Of a DNA stretch of 6,777 nucleotides, positions 1-5,767 are shown one piece after another; positions within the stretch are counted from its first letter, which is position 1; the number at the start of each line of letters is the position of its first letter. The notes under the pieces were generated by a model. The model was not told the DNA's origin. It made no database searches and worked only from the letters and a program-made list of their open reading frames with translations. The position numbers and the translations under genes were made by a program. Origin of the DNA: Armatimonadota bacterium (lineage in GTDB: Bacteria; Armatimonadota; Zipacnadia; Zipacnadales; JABUFB01). The stretch covers positions 1 through 6,777 of the forward strand of contig JAGPGE010000331.1 in the NCBI GenBank assembly GCA_018056145.1, written 5' to 3'.

Positions 1-367
1 GGGCGTGGACGTGCATGTGGCGGTCGAACGCGTCGGCGGACAGATCAGAAATCCGGCCGGGGGTGAAGACCGACGCGTTGTTCACAAGAACCCGCACCGG
101 CGGCGCAATGCCGGCTGCCCTTGCGGCCAGGTCACGGCAGGCGTCAGGGTCCGAAAGATCCGCCTGCAGGGACCAGGCCTGTGGGCCCCGCCGGGCTATC
201 TCCTCGCAAGTCTGGTTGGCTTCGCGCGCCGAAGCGTTGTAGTGGACGATCACGTTGGCGCCATGGTCGGCCAGCTTGAGGGCGATGGCGCGGCCTATGC
301 GCTTTGCGCCCCCCGTGACCAGCGCCGTGATGCCCCCCAGGTTTCCCTGCTGCACGCCGCACCCCAT
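1..367 (-). CDS. Short-chain dehydrogenase/reductase, pteridine reductase (FolM/PTR1)-like, partial
   Basis: The N-terminal 122 residues of an NAD(P)H-dependent SDR oxidoreductase are visible; the 3' end lies beyond the window start. The Rossmann fold is clear: a beta strand (ITALVTGG) leads into the cofactor loop TGGAKRIG at residues 18-25. VHYN follows at about 41-44, ADL at 69-71 (adenine-pocket Asp), and NNASVF at 96-101 (the NNAG-type motif). TGG-(A)-(K/R)-RIG together with NNAS-x-F is the pattern of pteridine reductases and FolM-like dihydromonapterin reductases, rather than typical FabG (NNAG). The catalytic Ser/Tyr-x-x-x-Lys is not in view, so substrate assignment is only inference. 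The frame is open back to the lepB stop. I chose ATG 367 because it puts a normal-length N-terminus before the Rossmann strand and has GGGAG about 10 nt upstream. A GTG at 355 is an alternative start. It lies about 100 nt after lepB on the same strand, so it may be cotranscribed. Confidence 0.85.
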   Translation of the reverse strand, partial: MGCGVQQGNLGGITALVTGGAKRIGRAIALKLADHGANVIVHYNASAREANQTCEEIARRGPQAWSLQADLSDPDACRDLAARAAGIAPPVRVLVNNASVFTPGRISDLSADAFDRHMHVHA

Positions 368-466
368 CCTTGGCCGACTCCCGCCCGGCTTCCGGTCAGT
401 CAGAAAACGCAGGGCGACCCGCAACCGGATCGCCCGCACGTGACAGTCATAGTTGGCCTTACGGCC

Positions 467-1144
467 TCAGTCCAGCAGGCCCACGCGGTGCGGCGGCCAG
501 AAGATCAGCATCGCCTTGCCCAGCACATTGGGCCGGGGCAGGAAGGGCGCCGGCTCCCAACTGCCGTCCGAGCGCATGATCTCCCAGCGGTGCCCGTCGT
601 TGGAGTCATTGCGGTTGTCGCCGAACACCAGGACGTGTCCCTCAGGGACGACCACCTCGGCGCCTTCTTCGGCACCGGGCGGCCACACGTACAGGGGCGG
701 CTCCTTGATGAACGGCTCGTCCACTGGCTTCCCGTTGCGATACAGCTTGTGGTTCTTCACCGCAATCCGGTCGCCCGCAACGCCCACGATTCGCTTGATG
801 AAGTCCCGTTTCACATCCGACGCCTGGGGCGGCGCATCGAAGACCACGATGTCGCCCACCCGAGGTTCGCGGAAGTAGTAGATGAACTTGTTGACAAGGA
901 TCCGGTCGTTCTCCTGCAGCGTGTTCTCCATGGAACCGCTGGGGATGAAGAACGCTTGGATCACGAATGGCCGCAGGATGCAGAACACCAGCAGGACCGC
1001 AATCAGCGCGGAGTCGATGAACTCCAGAATCGCGCCACGGTGGGACCGCATCGACTCAAGGTGTGACACCGCCGCGCGGGCCAGCACCAGGCCGCCGATG
1101 AGGGCAATCACATGCCACGTGTTCTCGAACGCATAGACGTTCAT
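467..1144 (-). CDS. lepB: Signal peptidase I
   Basis: Membrane-bound serine protease (S26 family, 225 aa) that removes signal peptides from exported preproteins on the outer face of the cytoplasmic membrane. Two hydrophobic segments are visible, at about residues 11-27 and 43-67. The nucleophile motif IPSGSM follows directly, with catalytic Ser71. The general-base Lys117 sits in DFIKRIVGVAGD. The C-terminal conserved box GHVLVFGDNRNDSNDG spans about 169-184. All family boxes are in order, so it should be active. Length is between the small Gram-positive enzymes (about 180-190 aa) and E. coli LepB (324 aa). The ATG has AGAGG 8 nt upstream. It begins 38 nt after rplS on the same strand. Placing it here joins both ends of the Sec route, SRP targeting (ffh) and signal cleavage, in one cluster. 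It ends in TGA. Confidence 0.96.
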   Translation of the reverse strand: MNVYAFENTWHVIALIGGLVLARAAVSHLESMRSHRGAILEFIDSALIAVLLVFCILRPFVIQAFFIPSGSMENTLQENDRILVNKFIYYFREPRVGDIVVFDAPPQASDVKRDFIKRIVGVAGDRIAVKNHKLYRNGKPVDEPFIKEPPLYVWPPGAEEGAEVVVPEGHVLVFGDNRNDSNDGHRWEIMRSDGSWEPAPFLPRPNVLGKAMLIFWPPHRVGLLD

Positions 1145-1182
1145 GCGGTTTACCTCTGGGCCGGTCCAGCATCAGATCGGCG

Positions 1183-1686
1183 TCAGGACTCCTCGGTCTC
1201 GGCCGGCTCAGCAGCGGCGGCTTCGGCTTCGGCTTCGGCAGCGGCGGCGGCTGCCGCGGCCTCCGCAGCATCTTCAGCGGCGTACCTGTCAGCCAATGCG
1301 CGCGCGGCTTCCTGCCGGGCGTGCACGGTGTCCCGGGACTGCTCCTTCACGCGGGCCTTCTTGCCTACGCGGGAGCGCAGGTAGTACAGCTTGGCGCGGC
1401 GAACCCGGCCGTGCCGGACGACCAGGATGTCGTCCACGTTGGGCGAGTGCACCGGGAAGGTGCGCTCGATGCCCACGCCGTGGGTGACGCGCCTGACCGT
1501 GAACATCTCGTTGATGCCCCCGCCCGCGCGGGCGATGACGACACCCTCGTACGCCTGCAGGCGGGTCTTCTCGTCAGAATCGCCCTCGCGGACTTTCACC
1601 ATCACGCGGACGGTGTCGCCGATGTTGAACTCGGGGACCCGCTTCTTCATGTACTTCTGAGTTACGCTGTTCAGAATCTCCTGCAT
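1183..1686 (-). CDS. rplS: 50S ribosomal protein L19 with extended acidic Ala/Glu tail
   Basis: L19 is a large-subunit protein at the 30S-50S interface. Residues 1 to about 116 are a full canonical L19: FNIGDTVRVMVKVREG at 20-35, the conserved QAYEGVVIARAGGGINEMF region at 44-62, the VGIERTFPVHSP segment at 71-82, and the basic end RAKLYYLRSRVGKKARVKE. Typical L19 is about 115 residues. This one has 167, because an extra tail of about 50 residues begins as a charged helix (RQEAARALADRYAAEDAAE) and becomes Ala/Glu low-complexity sequence ending in ES. The tail keeps the gene's frame and GC and ends in TGA, so it looks genuine. The start is ATG with GGGAG upstream. Only 10 nt separate it from trmD, so the two are cotranscribed, as in many bacteria. 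Confidence 0.97.
   Translation of the reverse strand: MQEILNSVTQKYMKKRVPEFNIGDTVRVMVKVREGDSDEKTRLQAYEGVVIARAGGGINEMFTVRRVTHGVGIERTFPVHSPNVDDILVVRHGRVRRAKLYYLRSRVGKKARVKEQSRDTVHARQEAARALADRYAAEDAAEAAAAAAAAEAEAEAAAAEPAETEES
1209..1278. repeat. Low-complexity GGC/TTC-rich tract coding the L19 Ala/Glu tail
   Basis: A GC-rich simple-sequence stretch lies inside the 3' end of rplS. It includes three perfect tandem copies of GGCTTC at 1219-1236 (Glu-Ala repeats on the minus strand) flanked by GCG/GCC alanine runs. Such tracts change length easily by slippage in steps that keep frame, so the tail length may vary between strains. The variability is inference. Confidence 0.6.
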
Positions 1687-1696
1687 CGTGACTCCC

Positions 1697-2461
1697 TCAC
1701 TCGGCGTCCGGCGCTCCGGTGTGCTCCCCGGGCATCTCGGTCATCAGTTCCGAAAGTAATCGGTGATCCTCGCGCGTCAAGTCAGCAGTGGCCAAGACGT
1801 CGGGCCGTCGCTGCAAAGTACGCCTGAGCGACTCCCGCCGTCTCCAGCGGGCCACCCGGGCGTGATCTCCATTCACAAGGGCATCCGGGACCCGCATGCC
1901 CCGATACTCCGGCGGTCGCGTGTAATGCGGATGCTCCAGAAGCCCGCAGGAGAAAGAGTCCTCCTCGGGCGACTGTTCGTTCCCCAGCGCTCCCGGCAGA
2001 AGTCGGACGATTGCGTCTATGAGCACCAGGGCCGGCAGTTCCCCGCCACTGAGTACGAAATCCCCGAGTGAGACTTCATCCGTCACCAGCGCCTGCCGCA
2101 CCCTCTCGTCGAAGCCCTCGTAGCGCCCGCACAGCAGGATGAGCCGTGGGTGCTTCGCGAGACGCTCTACAACTCGCTGCGTCAGTGTCTCGCCCTGCGG
2201 CGTGAAGCACACAACCGGGACCGGTTCGCTCCCTTGAAGGTCCTCGACAGCCCTAAAAAGCGGCTCGGGCTTCATCACCATGCCCGGGCCACCTCCGTAC
2301 GGGGCGTCATCCACGGTCCGGTGAGCGTCGTCGGCGTAGTCACGAAGGTTGCGCGCCTGTATGCTCACGATGCCGGCGCTCTGTGCCCTGCCCGGAATAC
2401 TCAACGCCAACGGGCCGTCCAAGAACTCCGGGAAGATCGTGACCACGTCAATGCGCATCAT
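1697..2461 (-). CDS. trmD: tRNA (guanine37-N1)-methyltransferase
   Basis: SPOUT-class (trefoil-knot) enzyme that uses S-adenosylmethionine to methylate N1 of G37 in tRNAs reading CNN codons, preventing +1 frameshifting. All signatures are present over 254 aa. These are the N-terminal strand RIDVVTIFPE, VDDAPYGGGPGMVMKP at 50-65, TPQG at 87-90, and the knot region LLCGRYEGFDERV at 109-121. SLGDFVLSGGELPA follows at 131-144. The equivalents of E. coli Arg154 and Asp169 are Arg153 and Asp168 (EEDSF). HPHYTRP and the C-terminal RNA-binding domain (VNGDHARVARWRR) complete it. GLLE replaces the proteobacterial GLLD, as in many Gram-positive TrmDs. The start is ambiguous between two adjacent ATGs: 2461 overlaps the rimM stop as ATGA, and 2458 would give the common MRID N-terminus. 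Either way it is translationally coupled to rimM. It ends in TGA. Confidence 0.98.
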   Translation of the reverse strand: MMRIDVVTIFPEFLDGPLALSIPGRAQSAGIVSIQARNLRDYADDAHRTVDDAPYGGGPGMVMKPEPLFRAVEDLQGSEPVPVVCFTPQGETLTQRVVERLAKHPRLILLCGRYEGFDERVRQALVTDEVSLGDFVLSGGELPALVLIDAIVRLLPGALGNEQSPEEDSFSCGLLEHPHYTRPPEYRGMRVPDALVNGDHARVARWRRRESLRRTLQRRPDVLATADLTREDHRLLSELMTEMPGEHTGAPDAE

Positions 2462-2961
2462 TCGTCCTCGTCGATCATCCCCGGAATGGGCTCAACGACC
2501 ATGCGTCGCTGGTCAAGGTTCACTTCCCGCACCACCTGGGGGATGGCGGGGATGAGGCAGGTCGGGGTCACATAGACGTCATTCGCCCCGGTCCGCAGGA
2601 CTTCGGTGAGCGGCCCAAGATCCCGGCCGTCGGTGGTGAACACCTGCAGCCCGATGAGGTCGTGCTCGTAGTACACGCCCTCCGGGAGCGGCATCGCCTC
2701 ATCGTCGTCAATCTCGAGCATGGAACCGACGAAGGCGGTCGCCGTGTCCCGGGTCCAGATCCCATCGAGTTTCAGGATCAGCAGCGGCTTAGTTGAGTGA
2801 GCGCTGACATCAAGTATCTTGCGGCGTGCGCGCTCGCCGTTTGGCCGGGTCACCCAGATGGATTCCATCTGGCTGAAGCGTTCGGGAAAATCAGTGTGCA
2901 GGACGATGCGCACCTGCCCGCTCAAGCCGTGCGCCGCCACAATCTCGCCAACGGTAATCAT
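2458..2961 (-). CDS. rimM: 16S rRNA processing / 30S maturation factor RimM
   Basis: RimM binds the immature 30S head (S19 region) and is needed for efficient 16S rRNA processing. The 167-aa product shows the N-terminal RimM beta-barrel (VGEIVAAHGLSGQVRI at about 4-19) and a C-terminal PRC-barrel. In the latter, YYEHDLIG (about 97-104) is followed by TGANDVYV (about 124-131), LIPAIPQVV (about 136-144) and VVEPIPGM (about 155-162). Length is normal for the family. I chose ATG 2961 because it gives the canonical MITVGEIV start with a GAGCGG sequence just upstream. An in-frame TTG at 2973 would add four residues and sit 7 nt after the ylqD stop, but it has a poorer ribosome-binding context. The end overlaps trmD by 4 nt (ATGA), indicating coupled translation. 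The last residues are acidic (IDEDE). Confidence 0.97.
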   Translation of the reverse strand: MITVGEIVAAHGLSGQVRIVLHTDFPERFSQMESIWVTRPNGERARRKILDVSAHSTKPLLILKLDGIWTRDTATAFVGSMLEIDDDEAMPLPEGVYYEHDLIGLQVFTTDGRDLGPLTEVLRTGANDVYVTPTCLIPAIPQVVREVNLDQRRMVVEPIPGMIDEDE

Positions 2962-2980
2962 GGATCCGCTCAACTACCGA

Positions 2981-3457
2981 TCAGCGGTCTGCGCCTGGCG
3001 TGATGATGGGCGTAGCGGGCGCTTCATCCTCTTCCTCGATCATCTGGCGCTGCCGGATCTCCACGACTTCATTGTCCTTCGTGACGATCTCCACGCCGCC
3101 CAGGACCTCGGCGATGTTGTCGCCGACCTTGATCTCAACATAGCTCTCCAGCGTGCCGCGCAGCACTTCAGCGCCATCCTGAAGCTCGGCGACCTGTGCC
3201 TTGCGCTCCAGGAGCGCATCGCGCTGTTCCTGGTGGTTGCGCTTCTCGGCCTCGATGCGTTTGCGCAGGGCCATGGCCTGCTGCAGATCGGTGCGCTGCA
3301 GGTCAGTCACGTAGTGCCGAGTCTGCGCGTCGATCTCGGCGATGCGCTGGTCGATCTCGTCCGCGGCATTCTGCAACTCTTCCTGCAGGTCGGCGCGCAG
3401 CCGCTCGGTCACGATCGCGCGCAGGAACACATTGCGCCGGATGGTTACACTATCCAT
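2981..3457 (-). CDS. ylqD: YlqD-family coiled-coil protein
   Basis: This 158-aa soluble protein sits exactly where ylqD lies in the Bacillus ffh-rpsP-ylqC-ylqD-rimM-trmD-rplS cluster. The architecture fits the YlqD family: a short beta-type N-terminus (MDSVTIRRNVFLRAIVTE), then a long charged heptad-like helix at about 18-95 rich in Gln, Glu, Arg and Leu, predicted as coiled coil. A small beta-rich domain follows at about 103-136 (ESYVEIKVGDNIAEVLG onward), and then an acidic, proline-containing tail (EEEDEAPATP). The family has no established biochemical function; linkage suggests a role near ribosome or tRNA maturation, but that is inference. It is slightly longer than I recall for the Bacillus protein (about 130 aa), mostly from the tail. 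The start is secured by a perfect GGAGG 7 nt before the ATG. Stop is TGA, 19 nt before rimM ATG. The family call rests on position plus architecture; no search was run. Confidence 0.8.
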   Translation of the reverse strand: MDSVTIRRNVFLRAIVTERLRADLQEELQNAADEIDQRIAEIDAQTRHYVTDLQRTDLQQAMALRKRIEAEKRNHQEQRDALLERKAQVAELQDGAEVLRGTLESYVEIKVGDNIAEVLGGVEIVTKDNEVVEIRQRQMIEEEDEAPATPIITPGADR

Positions 3458-3546
3458 TGCCTGGCCTCCAGAAAGCGCGCCCTGTGGGCACGCCGATATT
3501 CGCAGTCAGCCTGACAGGTCGCTGCGTGGTGTTTGGGCGCGGCGCG

Positions 3547-3777
3547 TCAGGAAACGATCTCCACCGTGTGCCGGGCGCCGTCCGACGTGCGGACGGTGCT
3601 GAGAATGGTGCGCAGGGCGTTGGCGATCCGGCCCTGGCGGCCAATGACCTGCCCGAGATCGCCCTCAGCGACCTCGACCCGGTACACCTTTGTGTGTCCC
3701 TGATCCACGGTGGTGACCACGACCTGGTCGGGGTCATCCACCAGCGACCTCACTAGATACTCAACGAGTTCCTTCAC
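3547..3777 (-). CDS. khpA: KH-domain RNA-binding protein KhpA (YlqC)
   Basis: A 76-aa single type-II KH domain protein. MKELVEYLVRSLVDDPDQV at the N-terminus is the family hallmark, followed by the beta strands VVVTTV and KVYRVEVAE. The nucleic-acid-binding GxxG loop is GRQG at 46-49 within VIGRQGRIANALR, and the final strand is RHTVEIVS. In Firmicutes KhpA heterodimerises with KhpB/Jag, binds RNA and affects cell elongation and division; the partner gene is not in this window. The start is GTG at 3777, supported by GGAGG 6 nt upstream and by the conserved N-terminus. It is separated from rpsP by a 120-nt structured spacer, unusually long for this cluster, and from ylqD by about 90 nt. It ends in TGA. 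Length is normal. Confidence 0.95.
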   Translation of the reverse strand: MKELVEYLVRSLVDDPDQVVVTTVDQGHTKVYRVEVAEGDLGQVIGRQGRIANALRTILSTVRTSDGARHTVEIVS

Positions 3778-3797
3778 AGGCAGCCTCCAGCATTTGC

Positions 3798-3812
3798 GCC
3801 GCGATTCGCGGC
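3798..3812. other. Hairpin upstream of the khpA ribosome-binding site
   Basis: A perfect inverted repeat GCCGCG-ATT-CGCGGC (6-bp stem, 3-nt loop) ends about 10 nt before the khpA GGAGG in the transcribed direction. A second, longer-range pairing GCCGAACC (3822-3829) with GGTTCGGC (3891-3898) closes the spacer and includes the first base of the rpsP stop codon. No T-run follows, so this is not an intrinsic terminator. It could stabilise or process the mRNA or adjust khpA translation; this is inference. Confidence 0.45.
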
Positions 3813-3897
3813 TCGCAGGCCGCCGAACCCACGTGTGGAACGAGACCGGGCGCCTAGCGTGTAGTGTGGGACGGCAGCGTCCGGCGGTTCGGTTCGG

Positions 3898-4203
3898 CTA
3901 ACTTTCGTCCGCAGCGGGCTCGTCTGAAGCCGCCGGCTCTCCCGCGACCGCCTTGCCGGGCTTGGCAATACCCATTTTCGCGAACAGCTTCTCCACGGTC
4001 TCGCTGGGCTGCGCGCCCACGGAGAGCCAGTACTGCGCGCGGTCCTGCTGAATCTGGATGGTCGCCGGATCAGTGTTCGGGTCGTAGTACCCGATCTCCT
4101 CGATGGCGCGTCCATCACGCGGTCGCTTCTGGTCCATCACCGCGACGCGGTAGTGAGCCGAGTGTTTCGCACCGTACCTCTTGAGCCGAATTCGAGTCGC
4201 CAA
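3898..4203 (-). CDS. rpsP: 30S ribosomal protein S16
   Basis: S16 is a small-subunit assembly protein of the 30S body. The 101-aa product begins ATRIRLKRYGAKHSAHYRVAV and continues with the conserved DGRAIEEIGYYDP block (30-42). The helical part is DRAQYWLSVGAQPSETVEKLF (54-74). Typical S16 proteins are 80-90 aa; here about 20 extra residues after MGIAKPGK form an acidic Ala/Glu/Asp tail ending in ADES, similar in style to the L19 tail in the same cluster. The start codon is TTG at 4203, fixed by the family N-terminus; GGGAG lies about 10 nt upstream. The stop is TAG. It lies 39 nt downstream of ffh on the same strand, the usual ffh-rpsP pairing. Confidence 0.97.
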   Translation of the reverse strand: MATRIRLKRYGAKHSAHYRVAVMDQKRPRDGRAIEEIGYYDPNTDPATIQIQQDRAQYWLSVGAQPSETVEKLFAKMGIAKPGKAVAGEPAASDEPAADES

Positions 4204-4228
4204 GACCTGTGATCTCCCTTCGCGTTAC

Positions 4229-4242
4229 CCGCCTGGTGGCGG
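4229..4242. other. Small GC hairpin directly after the ffh stop
   Basis: On the transcribed strand CCGCC-ACCA-GGCGG (5-bp stem, 4-nt loop) begins at the base after the ffh TAG. No T-run follows; the rpsP GGGAG comes soon afterwards. It may block exonucleases or separate translation of ffh and rpsP, but it is not a terminator. Function is inferred only from position. Confidence 0.4.
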
Positions 4243-5577
4243 CTACTTCATCGGACCTATGCGCAGGCCGCCAATGCTGAAGCCCTTGCCCTTTGCCATG
4301 CTCGACATCATCTGCGATAACTGCTTGTACTCTTTCAGGACGATGTTCACGTCCTGCACCGTAGTGCCGCTACCCCGGGCGATGCGCCGCTTGCGGCTGG
4401 CGTTGAGCAGCTCGGGGTAGGAGCGCTCCTGCTTCGTCATGGAATTGATGATCGCGTCGACGGTGTCGAGTTCCTTCTCGTCCACCTCGTCGGGCATCAT
4501 GCCGGCCAATTGCGATGCGCCGGGCAGCATCTTGATGATCTGGTCCAGCGGGCCCATGCTACGCACCCGCTGAAGGTGCTGGCGGAAGTCCTCGAGGTCG
4601 AACTCCGCCCGCATCAGTTTCTGCTGGAGCTTCTGGGCCTCGTCCCCGTCCACCACGCGCTGGGCGCGTTCGATGAGGGTGAGGACGTCGCCCATACCCA
4701 GGATGCGCTGGGCCATGCGGTCCGGGTAGAAGACCTCCAGCCCGTCGAGGCGCTCGCTGACGGTCACGAACTTGATGGGAACCCCGGTCACGCCACGCAC
4801 CGAAAGCGCCGCGCCACCACGGGTGTCACTGTCGAGCTTGGTCAGGATCACGCCGTCGAGCTTCAGTCTGCGCGAGAAGCCCTCGGCGATGTTGACCGCG
4901 TCCTGACCGGTCATCGCGTCAACCACGAGCAGGGTCTCGACCTCCTCGAAGCTCTGCTCGATGTTCGCTGCTTCGTCCATCATCTCTTCATCGACTTGCA
5001 GGCGACCCGCGGTGTCGATGATGAGCGGATTGTAGCCGGCTGAGACCGCATGCTTGTACGCGGCCCGGGCGATATCGACGGGGTCGTTCTCACCCATCGT
5101 ATAGATGTCCACGCCCACCTGGGCCGCAACTTGCCGCAACTGCTCGATGGCCGCCGGGCGGTAAACGTCGGTCGCGCATAGCAGGGGCCTGCGCCCGTGT
5201 CTCTTGTAGTGGTCTGCGAGCTTGCCGCTGGTGGTGGTCTTACCCGAGCCCTGCAGGCCGCAGAGCATGATGACCGTAGGCGGCTTCGCGGCATCTTTGA
5301 CGGGCACTGCCTGGTCGCCCAGGAGATGCACCAGTTCCTCGTGGACGACCTTCACGATCTGCTGGGTGGGGTTGAGGCCCTTGAGGATCTCCTCGCCCAG
5401 CGCCTTGTTCTGGACATCGCGGACGAAATCCTTGACCACCTGGTAGTGGACGTCCGCCTCCAGGAGCGCAAGACGAATCTCCTTGAGCCCTTCGCGGACT
5501 TCCTTCTGCCCCAGTTTCCCCCGCCCGCTCAGGCGCCTAAAAGCGCCCTGCAGCCGGTCGGTCAATGACTCAAACAT
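4243..5577 (-). CDS. ffh: Signal recognition particle GTPase Ffh
   Basis: Ffh is the protein part of the bacterial SRP. It binds signal sequences and SRP RNA and hands nascent chains to FtsY at the membrane. The 444-aa product has the N domain (1 to about 95; VREGLKEIRLALLEADVHYQVV). The G domain follows with P-loop GLQGSGKTT (107-115), DVYRPAAIEQLRQ (137-149), DTAGR (188-192) and TKLDSDTRGGAALS (246-259). The M domain (from about 320) has the RNA-binding RRIARGSGTTVQDVN (397-411) and Met-rich segments SQMMSSMAKGKGF. Length is normal. ATG 5577 matches the family start MFESLTDRLQ; the open frame runs about 52 codons further upstream but into the leader, with no family similarity. The ribosome-binding site is weak (GGTG close to the ATG). 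It is the first gene of the cluster, behind a promoter at 5768-5796. The stop is TAG. Confidence 0.98.
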   Translation of the reverse strand: MFESLTDRLQGAFRRLSGRGKLGQKEVREGLKEIRLALLEADVHYQVVKDFVRDVQNKALGEEILKGLNPTQQIVKVVHEELVHLLGDQAVPVKDAAKPPTVIMLCGLQGSGKTTTSGKLADHYKRHGRRPLLCATDVYRPAAIEQLRQVAAQVGVDIYTMGENDPVDIARAAYKHAVSAGYNPLIIDTAGRLQVDEEMMDEAANIEQSFEEVETLLVVDAMTGQDAVNIAEGFSRRLKLDGVILTKLDSDTRGGAALSVRGVTGVPIKFVTVSERLDGLEVFYPDRMAQRILGMGDVLTLIERAQRVVDGDEAQKLQQKLMRAEFDLEDFRQHLQRVRSMGPLDQIIKMLPGASQLAGMMPDEVDEKELDTVDAIINSMTKQERSYPELLNASRKRRIARGSGTTVQDVNIVLKEYKQLSQMMSSMAKGKGFSIGGLRIGPMK

Positions 5578-5761
5578 GCAAACACCATAACTGCCCTGCG
5601 GCGATCGATGATCGGCAGGACGCGTTTGCCCGAAGTTGCGTTCCGCGCACCGCGCGTCGCTCGGGCCCTGCCGTCCGGATGCAAACACAGCCGCAACAAA
5701 AACAGCCGCCGGCACCAGCTGGCGGCGGTCCAAGTCCCCAGGACACCTCAGCCCTCACGGT
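5578..5761 (-). promoter_or_regulatory. ffh 5' leader, candidate attenuator region
   Basis: About 184 nt separate the predicted transcription start (near 5761) from the ffh ATG. On the minus strand the leader holds a small stem GTCC-TGG-GGAC near its 5' end. Next comes a strong GC hairpin with a T-rich tail (5695-5726), a direct repeat of GCGGCTG (minus strand of 5703-5709 and 5688-5694), and a CGCGC/GCGCG stem at 5644-5656. No second promoter is evident between the terminator-like hairpin and ffh, so transcripts of the cluster would have to read through it. I recognise no known riboswitch or ribosomal-protein leader motif. Confidence 0.5.
5695..5726 (-). terminator. Intrinsic-terminator-like hairpin in the ffh leader
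   Basis: On the minus strand GCCGCC pairs with GGCGGC (5726-5721 with 5710-5705). The stem can extend past one mismatch by two more G-C pairs around a TGGT loop. TGTTTTTGTT follows at once, eight T in ten bases. This is the standard form of a Rho-independent terminator. It lies only about 35-65 nt after the predicted start site, so it would give a leader RNA of about 65 nt if it works. It could instead mark the end of an upstream transcript, but no minus-strand gene ends close by. Confidence 0.65.
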
Positions 5762-5767
5762 TTACTT

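Noticed and set aside
5..1066. A 353-codon open frame on the + strand opposite lepB and the SDR
   Set aside because: It is antisense to two well-supported genes, Arg/His/Pro-rich with no family motif; long antisense frames are expected in DNA this GC-rich.
1932..1936. TrmD GLLE instead of GLLD as a possible catalytic loss
   Set aside because: The catalytic Asp is the one in EEDSF (Asp168), which is present; GLLE is common in Gram-positive TrmD proteins.
2819..3514. A 231-codon + strand frame opposite ylqD and its flanks
   Set aside because: Shadow of ylqD, which has a clear SD, the expected position in the cluster and a sensible protein architecture.
3505..3515. GTCAG-C-CTGAC palindrome between khpA and ylqD as an operator
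   Set aside because: Only 11 bp with a 1-nt centre, no promoter elements around it; chance occurrence is likely.
4743..4773. Ffh with TVSE in place of the common GxGE near the end of the G domain
   Set aside because: As I recall, Thermus Ffh has a similar VSE variant followed by GLE-x-FYP, so it is within normal family variation.
5578..5733. N-terminal extension of Ffh by about 52 codons
   Set aside because: The extension lies in the leader with the hairpin, has no SD, and the family starts at MFESLTDRLQ (ATG 5577).
5570..5758. Cys-rich 62-codon leader peptide overlapping the ffh start
   Set aside because: The Cys cluster comes from the T-rich tail of the terminator hairpin; the GTG is almost at the predicted transcription start and has no SD.
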